This document shows positions 8,620-16,474 of a DNA stretch of 63,054 nt, piece after piece. The stretch is from Desulfovibrio sp. Lineage in GTDB: Bacteria; Desulfobacterota; Desulfovibrionia; Desulfovibrionales; Desulfovibrionaceae. The position numbers and the translations under genes were made by a program. Below the pieces are notes generated by a model, which had not been told where the DNA came from, ran no database searches, and saw nothing but the letters and a program-made list of their open reading frames with translations. Where the stretch lies: the NCBI GenBank assembly GCA_022839785.1, contig JALHJW010000014.1, positions 1 through 63,054 on the forward strand, written 5' to 3'. The stretch's first letter is position 1. Each line of letters begins with the position of its first letter.

Positions 8620-8650
8620 AGTATGTGCCTTGTTTGGGCAGTCACGTCAA
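8620..8650 (-). promoter_or_regulatory. Possible promoter of the glutamate dehydrogenase gene
   Basis: On the minus strand TTGACG (8650-8645) and CATACT (8625-8620) are 19 nt apart, a little long for sigma-70. The predicted start would be about 32 nt before the ATG at 8581. It is the only promoter-like pair in the 130-nt gap. Confidence 0.3.
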
Positions 8651-8711
8651 TGCGTTGCGCCATGGCGGGGGGGGCGGGGAAAACAGCGGGGAGGGACGGC
8701 GGGAGGCCGGA

Positions 8712-9578
8712 TCAGGCGGGGTCCGGTCCGGCCGCGAGGCGGCCCAGGACCGTGAGCAGCACGCCGCGCGGCGTGATCAGGCAGAAGCGCGCCAGGCCCG
8801 GCGTTTCGGGCCGGAGGTCGTCCGCCGGGCCGCACGGGACGCCGGCCGGGGCGAGGAGAAGGCCCTCCCCGGCCGCGATGGCGCGCGCGTAATCCGCGAC
8901 GATGGCGAAGAAGGCGTCCGCGCCGCGCGGCCCGTCCGCCGCGCCGCCGTGCCGCAGCCCGGCCGCGGCGCGCCCCAGGCACTCCTCGGCCCCGGGCGCG
9001 GGACGCAGCAGGAACTCCAGGAAACGGCCGTCCGGCAGGCCGAGGCGGAGGCGGCGGGCCGGGCCGCCCAGGGTCCCGGCGTCGCCCGCTTCCTGCGCGG
9101 CCTTTACCTCCAGGCCGAGGAAGCGCAGGAAGGCGCGCTCCAGGGCCTCGACCAGGGCCTCGGCCGCGAGTCCGGGCGCGCCGCCGCCGAAGCTCCGGCG
9201 CAGGGCCTCGGCCCGGGCGGCCTCCTCGGCGTGGTAGGCCGCGAGCAGCCCGCCGAACTGTTCGGCGTTGAGCAGCCCCATGTCCAGCAGGGTCTCGCCC
9301 AGGTGGCTGTTGGCCACGTTCTGGCTGAAGAGCAGGGCGTCCAGCTCCTGGCGCTCCAGCAGCCCCAGGTCCAGGGCGGTCTCGCCGAAGGGCCGCTCGG
9401 TGGCGCTCTGCGCGGTGAAGACGTCCCGCGCCTGTTCCGGGGTGAGCAGGCCGCGCTCCACGGCCATGTCGCCGATGCGCCGGTTGCCCTTGCGCTGCAG
9501 GGCCAGGGCCTGCTCAAGCTGGTCGCGGCTGATCACGCCGGTGCGCACGAGATAGAGGCCGATGAAGTTCGCGCCCAT
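8712..9578 (-). CDS. Protein with tandem GspE-N/MshEN-like repeats and an unknown C-terminal domain
   Basis: 288 residues. The first 115 contain three successive motifs of the type found at the N-terminus of type II secretion/type IV pilus ATPases: IGDMAVERGLLTPEQ, FGETALDLGLLERQEL and LGETLLDMGLLNAEQF. No ATPase domain follows. The C-terminal part (about 130-288) is an alpha/beta region of unknown type that ends RGVLLTVLGRL. In such ATPases this fold binds cyclic di-GMP, so a sensory adaptor role is possible but inferred. The ATG (9578-9576) lies 2 nt after the stop of the TPR gene, indicating an operon. Confidence 0.6.
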   Translation of the reverse strand: MGANFIGLYLVRTGVISRDQLEQALALQRKGNRRIGDMAVERGLLTPEQARDVFTAQSATERPFGETALDLGLLERQELDALLFSQNVANSHLGETLLDMGLLNAEQFGGLLAAYHAEEAARAEALRRSFGGGAPGLAAEALVEALERAFLRFLGLEVKAAQEAGDAGTLGGPARRLRLGLPDGRFLEFLLRPAPGAEECLGRAAAGLRHGGAADGPRGADAFFAIVADYARAIAAGEGLLLAPAGVPCGPADDLRPETPGLARFCLITPRGVLLTVLGRLAAGPDPA

Positions 9579-9580
9579 GG

Positions 9581-10417
9581 TCACGCCGTCCCCGTTCCGG
9601 CGGCTCCGCCGTTTTCGCCCGCCCCGTCTTTGGACGCCGCCTCGTCGAAATCCGCCGGGACGCCGGGCGCGGCCCCGCCGCTCCCGCGCTTCTCCAGCCA
9701 GGCCAGAAAGCCCCTGGCCTCGGGGAAGTCGGCCCGGATGGCCAGGGCCTCCTCCAGGGCCTCCCTGGCCCGGGCGTCCTCGCCCATCTCGGCCAGCACG
9801 CGGGCCCGGTTGTAGCACAGGTGCTCGTCCCGGGCGGAATAGCCCACGGCCCGGTCGTAGTACTGCATGGCCTGCTCCAGGAGCCCGGCCTTGCGCAGCT
9901 TGATGCCGAACTCGTTGAAGAGGTGCTTGTGCTCGCGCTCGAAGGCCGCCTCCAGGCTCACGAGGCGGCGGAAGACCAGGTCGGCCTTCTCGGTCTCGCC
10001 CCGGTCCAGGTAGGTCAGCCCGAAGCCGAAGGTGGCCCGGATGTTGGTCTCGTCGATGCGCAGGGCGCGCTTGAACTCGTATTCCGCGCTGTAGGTCTGG
10101 CCCTGCTCGCGCATGCGCTCGGCCCGGGCCAGGGTCCTGGCCAGCTCGCGCATGGCCGGAAAGACCTGGTTCATGTACAGGTCCGGCTCGGGCGTGTACT
10201 CCGCCAGCAGCGCCTCGCGCGTCACGCTCCAGGCCTTGCCCACGGGCACGAAGGAGTCGTTGAGGTAGCGCAGGGAATAGCTCCCGTCCGCCTGCTCCTC
10301 GGCATAGGCGTACATGGTCTGCACGTGCTTCTGCGTGGTGGTTCCCGCGCCGACCTTGCTCACGCTGAGCACGGAAAAAGCGCCGGTGAACCGTTCCGGG
10401 GCGTCGTGTCCGGACAT
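9581..10417 (-). CDS. TPR-repeat protein
   Basis: 278 residues. TPR-like helical pairs run through about 95-235, for example YSAEYEFKRALRIDET, YLDRGETEKADLVFRRL, QAMQYYDRAVGYSARDEHL and ALEEALAIRADFPEARGFL. The N-terminal 90 residues are a distinct region and the last 30 are low-complexity Gly/Ala. TPR arrays mediate protein contacts, and no enzyme motif is seen. The start ATG (10417-10415) was chosen because the longer upstream reading frame is Pro/Ala/Arg-rich non-coding-like sequence. It is divergent from the sulfite reductase gene and translationally close to the GspE-N-like gene. Confidence 0.75.
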   Translation of the reverse strand: MSGHDAPERFTGAFSVLSVSKVGAGTTTQKHVQTMYAYAEEQADGSYSLRYLNDSFVPVGKAWSVTREALLAEYTPEPDLYMNQVFPAMRELARTLARAERMREQGQTYSAEYEFKRALRIDETNIRATFGFGLTYLDRGETEKADLVFRRLVSLEAAFEREHKHLFNEFGIKLRKAGLLEQAMQYYDRAVGYSARDEHLCYNRARVLAEMGEDARAREALEEALAIRADFPEARGFLAWLEKRGSGGAAPGVPADFDEAASKDGAGENGGAAGTGTA

Positions 10418-10594
10418 CTCGCGGGGGGCGGCCGCCGGGGCGGCCGCGGCTGGGGGTTGCGGGCCGGGGCGCGGCCCGAAAAGGGCGCGGCCCTGTCCGA
10501 TGCCCGAACATGGCGTTTTTGCCCGCCGAATGCAAGCCGCAAACCGCCCCTCCCGCGCCATCCCCTCCCCGTGGGCCGCCGCGCCCTGCGGCGC

Positions 10595-10624
10595 TTGCCT
10601 TCCCGGCCCGCCCGGCGGTATGCT
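10595..10624 (+). promoter_or_regulatory. Possible promoter of the sulfite reductase operon
   Basis: TTGCCT (10595-10600) and TATGCT (10619-10624) are separated by 18 nt. The predicted start is about 34 nt before the ATG at 10665. The rest of the 247-nt divergent region (10418-10664) is GC-rich with a few short inverted repeats, and nothing else could be assigned there. Confidence 0.4.
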
Positions 10625-10664
10625 GCGCGAAACGGCCCGGCCCCGGGCCGGCAACGGAGCGGCC

Positions 10665-11339
10665 ATGAACGAACATCCCGACGGCGCCATCCTGCAGCGC
10701 GACAAGACCACCTACGCCATCGTCCCGCGCACCCCGGCGGGGCTGATCACCCCATCCCAGCTCTCGGCCCTGGCGCGCGCCGTGGAAAAGCACAAGATCC
10801 CCATCGTCAAGATCACCTCGGGCCAGCGCATCGCCCTGGTGGGCATGGGGAAGGAGGCGGTCCAGGCCATCTGGGACGACCTCTCCATGGACATCGGCCG
10901 GGCCACGGAGCTGTGCCTGCACTACGTGCAGTCCTGTCCGGGCGACTCGGTCTGCACCTTCGGGCTGCAGGACTCCCTGGGCTTCGCGCTGGAACTGGAG
11001 CGGGCCTACGAGGGGCTCGACCTGCCCGCCAAGGTCAAGATGGGCGTCTCGGGCTGCCCGCTGTGCTGCGGCGAGAGCTACGTGCGCGACGTGGGGCTGG
11101 TGGGCCGCAAGAACGGCTGGGAGGTCTCCTTCGGCGGCAACGCGGGCCAGCGGGCGCGCATCGGCGACGTGCTGGCCGCGGACCTGCCGCGCGCGGAGGC
11201 CCGCGCCCTGGTGGACCGGCTCCTGGACTTCTACCGCACGGAGGGGCGCAAGCGCGAGCGCACGGCCCGCTTCGTGGCGCGCGTGGGCATCGAGGCCGTG
11301 AAGGCCGCGGTGCTGCCGGGCGCAGAGGACGCGACATGA
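10665..11339 (+). CDS. Low-molecular-weight assimilatory-type sulfite reductase
   Basis: 224 residues, matching the small single-subunit siroheme sulfite reductase (P590 type) of Desulfovibrio. The siroheme/[4Fe-4S] cysteines form CX5C (C91, C97 in QSCPGDSVC) and CX3C (C131, C135 in SGCPLCC). The N-terminal ferredoxin-like half (YAIVPRTPAG, ITSGQRIALVG) precedes the redox-centre half. It reduces sulfite to sulfide with six electrons in the cytoplasm. Whether it is truly assimilatory in vivo is not shown by sequence. Its stop overlaps the start of the nitroreductase gene (ATGA), suggesting a redox partnership. Confidence 0.88.
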   Translation: MNEHPDGAILQRDKTTYAIVPRTPAGLITPSQLSALARAVEKHKIPIVKITSGQRIALVGMGKEAVQAIWDDLSMDIGRATELCLHYVQSCPGDSVCTFGLQDSLGFALELERAYEGLDLPAKVKMGVSGCPLCCGESYVRDVGLVGRKNGWEVSFGGNAGQRARIGDVLAADLPRAEARALVDRLLDFYRTEGRKRERTARFVARVGIEAVKAAVLPGAEDAT

Positions 11340-12205
11340 CGAGCGCATCACCCGCCCTGCCCGTGGCCGTGGACGCGGAGCTGTGCCGCCGCGACGGCCT
11401 CTGCGCCCGGGCCTGCCCCCTGGGGATCATGACCGCCGGGCCGGACGGCCTGGCCGCGGCGGACCCGGTCCTGGCCAAACGCTGCATCGCCTGCGGCCAC
11501 TGCGTGGGGGTCTGCCCGTCCGGGGCGCTCTCGCTGACCGGGACGGCGGGCGGCGGGACCGGGCCGCGCGGGCCGGGCGAGCCGATCCGCAAGGAACTGG
11601 CCGTGAGCCTGGAGCAGGCCGAACAGTTCCTGCGCTCCCGGCGCTCGCTGCGCCATTTCCGGCCCGAGCCGCCGGAACGCGCCCTGCTCGTGCGGCTGCT
11701 GGACGGCGCGGAATGGGCCGCCTCGGGCCACAACGCGCGGCCCACGGAGTGGAGCGTGCTCACGGGCCGCGCGGCCGTGGCGCGCGCCGCCGCCCTGACC
11801 CTGGAGTGGATGCGCGGCGTCCTGGCCGCCGCGCCCGAGGTGGCCAGACGCTACCACATGCAGGGCATGGTCCGGGCCTGCGAGGCGGGCCGGGACCTGA
11901 TCTGCCGGGACGCGCCCTGCCTGGCCGCGGCGCACGGCCCGGCCGAGGGGGGCATGGCGCGCGAGGACGCGGTGGCGGCCCTGAGCTATCTTGAGCTGCT
12001 GGCCCACGCCGCCGGGCTCGGGGCCTGCTGGGCGGGCTTCGTGACCATCGCGGCGGCGCAGCACCCGCCCCTGGCCCAGGCCCTGGGCATCCCCGCGGGA
12101 CGGGTGATCTACGGCGGGCTGCTGCTCGGCCGCCCGGCCCTGCGCTACCTGCGCGTGCCGCCCCGCGCCCCGGCCCGCGCGGTCTTCCTCGGAGACGGGG
12201 CATGA
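11336..12205 (+). CDS. Ferredoxin-nitroreductase fusion protein
   Basis: 289 residues. A two-cluster ferredoxin domain (1-70) is fused to an FMN nitroreductase domain (about 90-280) with the landmark SRRSLRHFRPEP. Cluster II has the ordinary CIACGHCVGVCP. Cluster I reads CRRDGLCARACP, where the second cysteine of CX2C is an aspartate (D20), suggesting a [3Fe-4S] or Asp-ligated centre. It probably passes electrons from its clusters to FMN, possibly exchanging with the neighbouring sulfite reductase. The start overlaps that gene's stop, and its own stop overlaps the next start, so three genes are translationally coupled. Confidence 0.85.
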   Translation: MTSASPALPVAVDAELCRRDGLCARACPLGIMTAGPDGLAAADPVLAKRCIACGHCVGVCPSGALSLTGTAGGGTGPRGPGEPIRKELAVSLEQAEQFLRSRRSLRHFRPEPPERALLVRLLDGAEWAASGHNARPTEWSVLTGRAAVARAAALTLEWMRGVLAAAPEVARRYHMQGMVRACEAGRDLICRDAPCLAAAHGPAEGGMAREDAVAALSYLELLAHAAGLGACWAGFVTIAAAQHPPLAQALGIPAGRVIYGGLLLGRPALRYLRVPPRAPARAVFLGDGA

Positions 12206-13143
12206 GCCGCGAGATCGCCACCCCCTTCGGCCCGCTGCGCGGCGTGGAGGCCGCGGTCTTCTGGCCGGACGGCGTCACCCCGCGCAGCCTTGCGGTGGTG
12301 GAGGAGAACGTGCTCGCCACCCCCCTGGGGCCGCTGACGCCGCTGTGGCTGCCGGACGAGAAGCGCCACCAGCGCGTGGAGCCGGTGCAGTTCCACAGGA
12401 ACGGCATGTTCCGCGCCCTGCCGCTGCAGCGCCCGACCACGGTGCGAACCCCGGCCGGGCCGGTCCCGGCCGAGCTGCTGACCTTCCACCCGGGCGGCGA
12501 GCTGGCCCGCGTCTTCCCGCTGAACGGCAAGCTCTCGGGCTTCTGGACCTGGCGCGACGAGCGCGCCCTGGCCCGGCCCCTGGCCGTGCCCACGCCCCAG
12601 GGGGAGCGCGAGCTGTTCGTCATCAGCCTGCACTTCTTCCCCTCGGGCCGCCTCTCCGGGCTGACCCTCTGGCCCGAGGAGACCATGCCGCTGGACACGC
12701 CGCTCGGCCCGGCCACGGCGCGCATCGGCGCGTCCTTCCACGAGAGCGGGGCGCTGGCCTCCTTCGAGCCCGCCACGCCCTGGGAGGCGGCCACGCCCAT
12801 CGGCCCCATCCAGGCCTTCGACCCGGACCCCGAGGGCATCTCCGGCGACCTCGGCTCGGTGCGTTTCGCGCCGGACGGGCGGCTGACGCGGCTGCGCACG
12901 GCCTCGACCGTGATCACCGCGCGCCGCCCGGACGGGACGCTGCGCAGCTTCGCGCCGGGACTGGCCGCGGACCTGTGCGGCGACGGCGAGGCCCGGGCCG
13001 CGCCGCTGGACGTGGCCTTCGAGCCGGACCGCGCGCTGCTCGGGGCCGGGGCCGAGGCCTTTTCCCTGGCGGACTGCGTCTTCAGCCTGGAGCGCGGCAG
13101 GCGCCCCCTGATTCCCATTGCCTTTCCCTGCGCCGAGGGGTAA
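12202..13143 (+). CDS. Uncharacterised protein with beta-rich internal repeats
   Basis: 313 residues with no recognised family. The sequence repeats a beta-hairpin-like unit of 25-40 residues with the pattern F.P.G.L..L, as in FHPGGELARVFPLNGKLSG, FFPSGRLSGLTLW, FHESGALASFEPA and FAPDGRLTRL. These units alternate with TP.GP turns. This recalls MORN/YwqK-style antiparallel repeats, but the match is by eye only. There is no signal peptide or membrane segment. The ATG overlaps the nitroreductase stop, so it belongs to the sulfite reductase operon, where its function is unknown. Confidence 0.65.
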   Translation: MSREIATPFGPLRGVEAAVFWPDGVTPRSLAVVEENVLATPLGPLTPLWLPDEKRHQRVEPVQFHRNGMFRALPLQRPTTVRTPAGPVPAELLTFHPGGELARVFPLNGKLSGFWTWRDERALARPLAVPTPQGERELFVISLHFFPSGRLSGLTLWPEETMPLDTPLGPATARIGASFHESGALASFEPATPWEAATPIGPIQAFDPDPEGISGDLGSVRFAPDGRLTRLRTASTVITARRPDGTLRSFAPGLAADLCGDGEARAAPLDVAFEPDRALLGAGAEAFSLADCVFSLERGRRPLIPIAFPCAEG

Positions 13144-13169
13144 CCCACGGCAGTCACTTCGGAGGAACC

Positions 13170-13463
13170 ATGTTCGCGACCATCGACGACATCACCGTGG
13201 ATTACGAGGAGGACGGCCGCCAGGTCGTCGAGGAGCTGGACAAGGTCGTGCTCTCCAAGGGGGCCTGGACCACCATCCTCTTCCGCTACCGGCAGCTCGA
13301 CCCCAAGCTGGGCGACTTCGGCCCGGAGCGCTACTCCATCCGCCGCTACAAGAAGGTCAACGGCGTCTTCAAGGCGCAGTCCAAGTTCACCATCACCAAC
13401 GCCAAGCAGGCGCGGCTGATCGTGGACGCCCTCTCGGGCTGGATCGCCGACGCCAAAGAGTAG
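13170..13463 (+). CDS. Small uncharacterised protein
   Basis: 97 residues, mixed acidic and basic, predicted soluble. The pattern is an acidic N-terminus (DYEEDGRQVVEELDKV), then WTTILFRYRQLDPK, RYSIRRYKKVNG and a C-terminal helix TNAKQARLIVDALSGWIAD. The strand-strand-strand-helix order resembles small single-strand-DNA/PC4-like folds, but I cannot support that assignment. GGAGGA lies 4 nt before the ATG. It follows the repeat protein by 26 nt on the same strand and is probably cotranscribed. Confidence 0.7.
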   Translation: MFATIDDITVDYEEDGRQVVEELDKVVLSKGAWTTILFRYRQLDPKLGDFGPERYSIRRYKKVNGVFKAQSKFTITNAKQARLIVDALSGWIADAKE

Positions 13464-13665
13464 CCCGGACACGCCCCCGACATCCCCTGACGGGAGCCGG
13501 AACCCGGCGTCCCGCACGCGTCCCGCGTTTTTTCGCGGGCGAGGGGCCTGATTTTTTCGCGCCGGAGCGGACAAAAGCCCCCGGATGGGGTATGGTGGAG
13601 CCGCTCATCCCCGGCACCGCGGTCCAAGCCGCCGCCGGACAGGACAAACGCTTACGGAGAACGCC

Positions 13666-13836
13666 ATGGACGCCCTGACCCTGCTCCTCGCCGCCGCGCT
13701 CGCCTCGGGCTGCATCGCGGCCCTGCGCGCCCTGCGCCGCAGGCCGGGACGGCGCGATACGGCCAGCCGCATCGACTTCGACCTGCACAAGAGCCGGGAG
13801 CAGAACCTGCGCGGCCTGGCGGGCAGGCACTTCTAG
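13666..13836 (+). CDS. Single-pass small membrane protein
   Basis: 56 residues. A hydrophobic N-terminal segment (about 3-22) is followed by an arginine-rich stretch (RALRRRPGRRD) and a short soluble tail, so it should sit in the inner membrane with the basic tail inside. CGGAGA precedes the ATG. It is 202 nt after the previous gene. Copy 2 of the palindromic repeat (13844-13875) starts 8 nt after its stop. The function is unknown and the gene is small enough that it could be spurious. Confidence 0.45.
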   Translation: MDALTLLLAAALASGCIAALRALRRRPGRRDTASRIDFDLHKSREQNLRGLAGRHF

Positions 13837-13843
13837 CGTGACG

Positions 13844-13875
13844 TCCGCACGATACGCGGAGCCGTATTGTGCGGA
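13844..13875. repeat. Palindromic intergenic repeat, copy 2
   Basis: A 13-bp inverted repeat (13844-13856 against 13863-13875) with one G-T pair and a 6-nt loop, nearly identical to 1-32. It lies between the 3' ends of the convergent small membrane-protein gene (plus) and the sigma-54 regulator gene (minus), in line with a bidirectional terminator. Confidence 0.75.
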
Positions 13876-13926
13876 GAACCGCCCCCGCCCGGCCCGCGCC
13901 CTGACGCAGGATTCGGCCGCCCCGGG

Positions 13927-15258
13927 CTATTCCAGGTCGTACTGCCTGATCTTGCGGTAGAGCGTCTTGCGGCTGATGCCGAGGGTCTCCGCGGCCACGC
14001 TGCGGTTGCCGTCGCAGAGCTGGAGGACCTTGCCGATGTGCTGCCGCTCCATGGCGTCCAGGGACAGGGCGGCCTGGGGCGGCTCCTCCGTGCCGAGGAG
14101 TTCCCGCGGCAGGGCGTGCTCGGTGAGCACGTTCCCCTCCGACAGGATGATGCCGCGCTCGATCACGTTGCGCAGCTCGCGCGCGTTCCCCGGCCAGTCG
14201 TAGGCCATGAGGCAGCGCATGGCCTTGTCGCTGACCGCGCAGTGCCGCTTGGGGGTCATCAGCCTGCCCATGAAGTGGTCCACCAGCAGGGGGATGTCCT
14301 CCTTGCGCTGGCTGAGCGGGGGGATGTGGATGTTGAAGACGTTGATGCGGTGGAAAAGGGCCTCGTGGAAGCGCCCGGCCTCGACCTCCGCCTGCAGGTT
14401 GCGGTTGGTGGCGAAGAGGAAGCGGACGTCGGCCCGGCATTCGTCCTTCTCGCCCACCCGCCGGTAGGTCTTGCTCTCCAGGACCCTGAGCAGGGAGGCC
14501 TGGACCTCCAGCGGCAGTTCCCCGATCTCGTCCAGGAAGAGAGTCCCCTGGTGCGCGAAGGCCATCAGGCCGTCCTGGTTCTCGGTGGCCCCGGTGAAGG
14601 CGCCCTTGCAGTGGCCGAACAGCTCGCTGCGCGCCAGCTCCTTTTGCAGCGTGGCGCAGTTCTTGATGATCAGCGGATTGTCCGCCCGCGCGCTCTGGGC
14701 GTGCACGACCGCGGCCACCACGTCCTTGCCCGCGCCGGACTCGCCGGTGATGAGCACGGGCACCTCCGTGGGCGCGACGCGGGCCACGAGGTACTGGACT
14801 TGCCGTATGGCCTCGGACTTGCCCACGAGCCTGGCCGGACGCTGCCCCCCCTGGGAATGCCGCAGGGAGCGGTTCTCGCGGCGCAGGCAGACCCGCTGGT
14901 AGGCCCGCTCGATGATCAGTTCGACCTCGTCGAGATTGAAGGGCTTGGTGACGTAGTCGTACGCGCCGAGCTTCATGGCCTCGACCGCGCTGTCGATGTC
15001 GCCGTGCCCGGAGATGATGATCACCTCCGCGTCCGGCATGCGCTGGCGGAATTCGGGCAGCAGCTCCAGGCCGCTGACGTCGGGCAGCCGGAGGTCCAGG
15101 ACCACGACCTCGTAATGGCCCCGGCGCACCATGTCGCGCGCCTGGCGTCCCGTGGCCGCGGACTGCACCTGGCGCTGGGGGGTGGCGAACTCCTTCTTGA
15201 AGAGCTTGGCGATCGACTGTTCGTCGTCGACCACGAGGACGTTATACTGTGTGCTCAC
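13927..15258 (-). CDS. Sigma-54-dependent NtrC-type response regulator
   Basis: 443 residues: receiver domain (1-120, phospho-acceptor D55 in VVLDLRLPD, K105 in VTKPF), AAA+ domain (about 143-380) and Fis-type helix-turn-helix (about 415-440, ending SRKTLYRKIRQ). Walker A GESGAGKD is at 172-179. The sigma-54 contact loop GAFTGA is at 219-224. Start GTG (15258-15256) overlaps the kinase gene by 17 nt. The kinase is its evident partner. It is the last gene of the 13-gene ethanol cluster, whose first gene has a -24/-12 promoter (27180-27195), so control of the whole string is inferred. Confidence 0.88.
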   Translation of the reverse strand: MSTQYNVLVVDDEQSIAKLFKKEFATPQRQVQSAATGRQARDMVRRGHYEVVVLDLRLPDVSGLELLPEFRQRMPDAEVIIISGHGDIDSAVEAMKLGAYDYVTKPFNLDEVELIIERAYQRVCLRRENRSLRHSQGGQRPARLVGKSEAIRQVQYLVARVAPTEVPVLITGESGAGKDVVAAVVHAQSARADNPLIIKNCATLQKELARSELFGHCKGAFTGATENQDGLMAFAHQGTLFLDEIGELPLEVQASLLRVLESKTYRRVGEKDECRADVRFLFATNRNLQAEVEAGRFHEALFHRINVFNIHIPPLSQRKEDIPLLVDHFMGRLMTPKRHCAVSDKAMRCLMAYDWPGNARELRNVIERGIILSEGNVLTEHALPRELLGTEEPPQAALSLDAMERQHIGKVLQLCDGNRSVAAETLGISRKTLYRKIRQYDLE

Positions 15259-16474
15259 ACTGCCGTTCCGGGTTGACGGGGAGTTTGACGAAAAAGCGCG
15301 ACCCCGCCCCCAGTTGGCTGGAGACGAGAATCTCGCCGCGATGTTCCTTGACGATGCCGTAGCACGTGGACAGTCCGATGCCGCTGCCCCGTCCCGCGTG
15401 CTTGGTGGTGAAGAAGGGCTCGAAGAGCTTGCCCATGTTTTCCGGCGGGATGCCGCATCCCGTGTCCTCGACGGCGAGGCCCACCACGCCCGGGGCCTCA
15501 AGGGACGTGCGCACGGTGATCCTCCCGCTGCGGCCGGTCTCCTCGATGGAGTCGCGGGCGTTGACGAGCAGGTTGAGCATGACCTGCTTCAGGTGCGACT
15601 CGTCGCCGTGGATCAGGGGGAGGACCGTGCACAGCTCCGCCCGCACGTCGATGGCGCGCCCCTTGATGCGCAGGATGTTGCCGGTGAGCTTCAGGGTGTC
15701 GCCCACGACCACGTTGAGGTCCACCGGGGAAAAGGGGGAGGACTTGGGACGGCTGAAGGTCAGCAGGGCCTGCACGATGCTCTGGCAGCGGCGGCACTCC
15801 TTGACGATGGTCGAGGCGTAGTCGGCGATGTCCTCCAGGTCCGGCAGGCCGGTCGCGGGATCGGCCTTCGCCAGCCTGCGCCGGATGCCCTCGGCGAATC
15901 CCGAGATGGCCGTCAGCGGATTGTTGATCTCGTGCGCCACGCCCGCGGCCAACTGCCCGATGGTGGCCATCTTTTCGGCCTGGTAGAACTGGGCCTGGTA
16001 CTCCTTCTCCAGGGTGACGTCCCGCTTGAAGATCAGGATGCGCCGCTCGGACTTGTCCGGGGTCAGGATGGGGGAGGCCACCATCTCGAACTGCATGTTG
16101 CGGTCCCCGATGGAGAAGATGGCCGTCTCGCGGCACACCGTGTCGGTGCGGAAGGACCGGTGGGCCGGACATTCCGGGCAGGGATGGGTCTCCCCCCGGA
16201 ATATTTCGTAGCAGTAGCGTCCCTCGGGCCGCCTCACCCCGATGAGTCTGCGGAAGACGTGGTTGACCGAAATGATGCGCAGATCCTCGGACAGGACCAT
16301 CATCAAATCCGTGATGCCGTCCAGGATGGCCGCGATCTCCTGGCTGCGCCGCTCGGACTCCAGGTTGGCCTGCTTCAGCTCCTGGAGCTTCTGCCGCAAT
16401 TCCTCGAAGAACCCGAGCTTGCAGTGTTCGATGCCGATGAGGTCCTCAAGCGAGGGCAGGGCGTCCTTCACCAT
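15242..16474 (-). CDS. PAS-domain sensor histidine kinase
   Basis: 410 residues, no membrane segment, so probably cytoplasmic. A short coiled helix (20-45) leads to a PAS domain (about 45-155), then HisKA with H181 in AAGVAHEINNPL and an HATPase domain ending near 400 (DTGCGIPPEN, GSGIGLSTCYGIV). The PAS domain contains C88, C99 and C102 (CYEIF, then HPCPECPAH), a cysteine set that could hold a redox or metal sensor. The ATG (16474-16472) overlaps the preceding dehydrogenase by 7 nt. The response regulator start overlaps its 3' end. It likely senses the state of ethanol/NADH metabolism. Confidence 0.85.
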   Translation of the reverse strand: MVKDALPSLEDLIGIEHCKLGFFEELRQKLQELKQANLESERRSQEIAAILDGITDLMMVLSEDLRIISVNHVFRRLIGVRRPEGRYCYEIFRGETHPCPECPAHRSFRTDTVCRETAIFSIGDRNMQFEMVASPILTPDKSERRILIFKRDVTLEKEYQAQFYQAEKMATIGQLAAGVAHEINNPLTAISGFAEGIRRRLAKADPATGLPDLEDIADYASTIVKECRRCQSIVQALLTFSRPKSSPFSPVDLNVVVGDTLKLTGNILRIKGRAIDVRAELCTVLPLIHGDESHLKQVMLNLLVNARDSIEETGRSGRITVRTSLEAPGVVGLAVEDTGCGIPPENMGKLFEPFFTTKHAGRGSGIGLSTCYGIVKEHRGEILVSSQLGAGSRFFVKLPVNPERQCEHTV

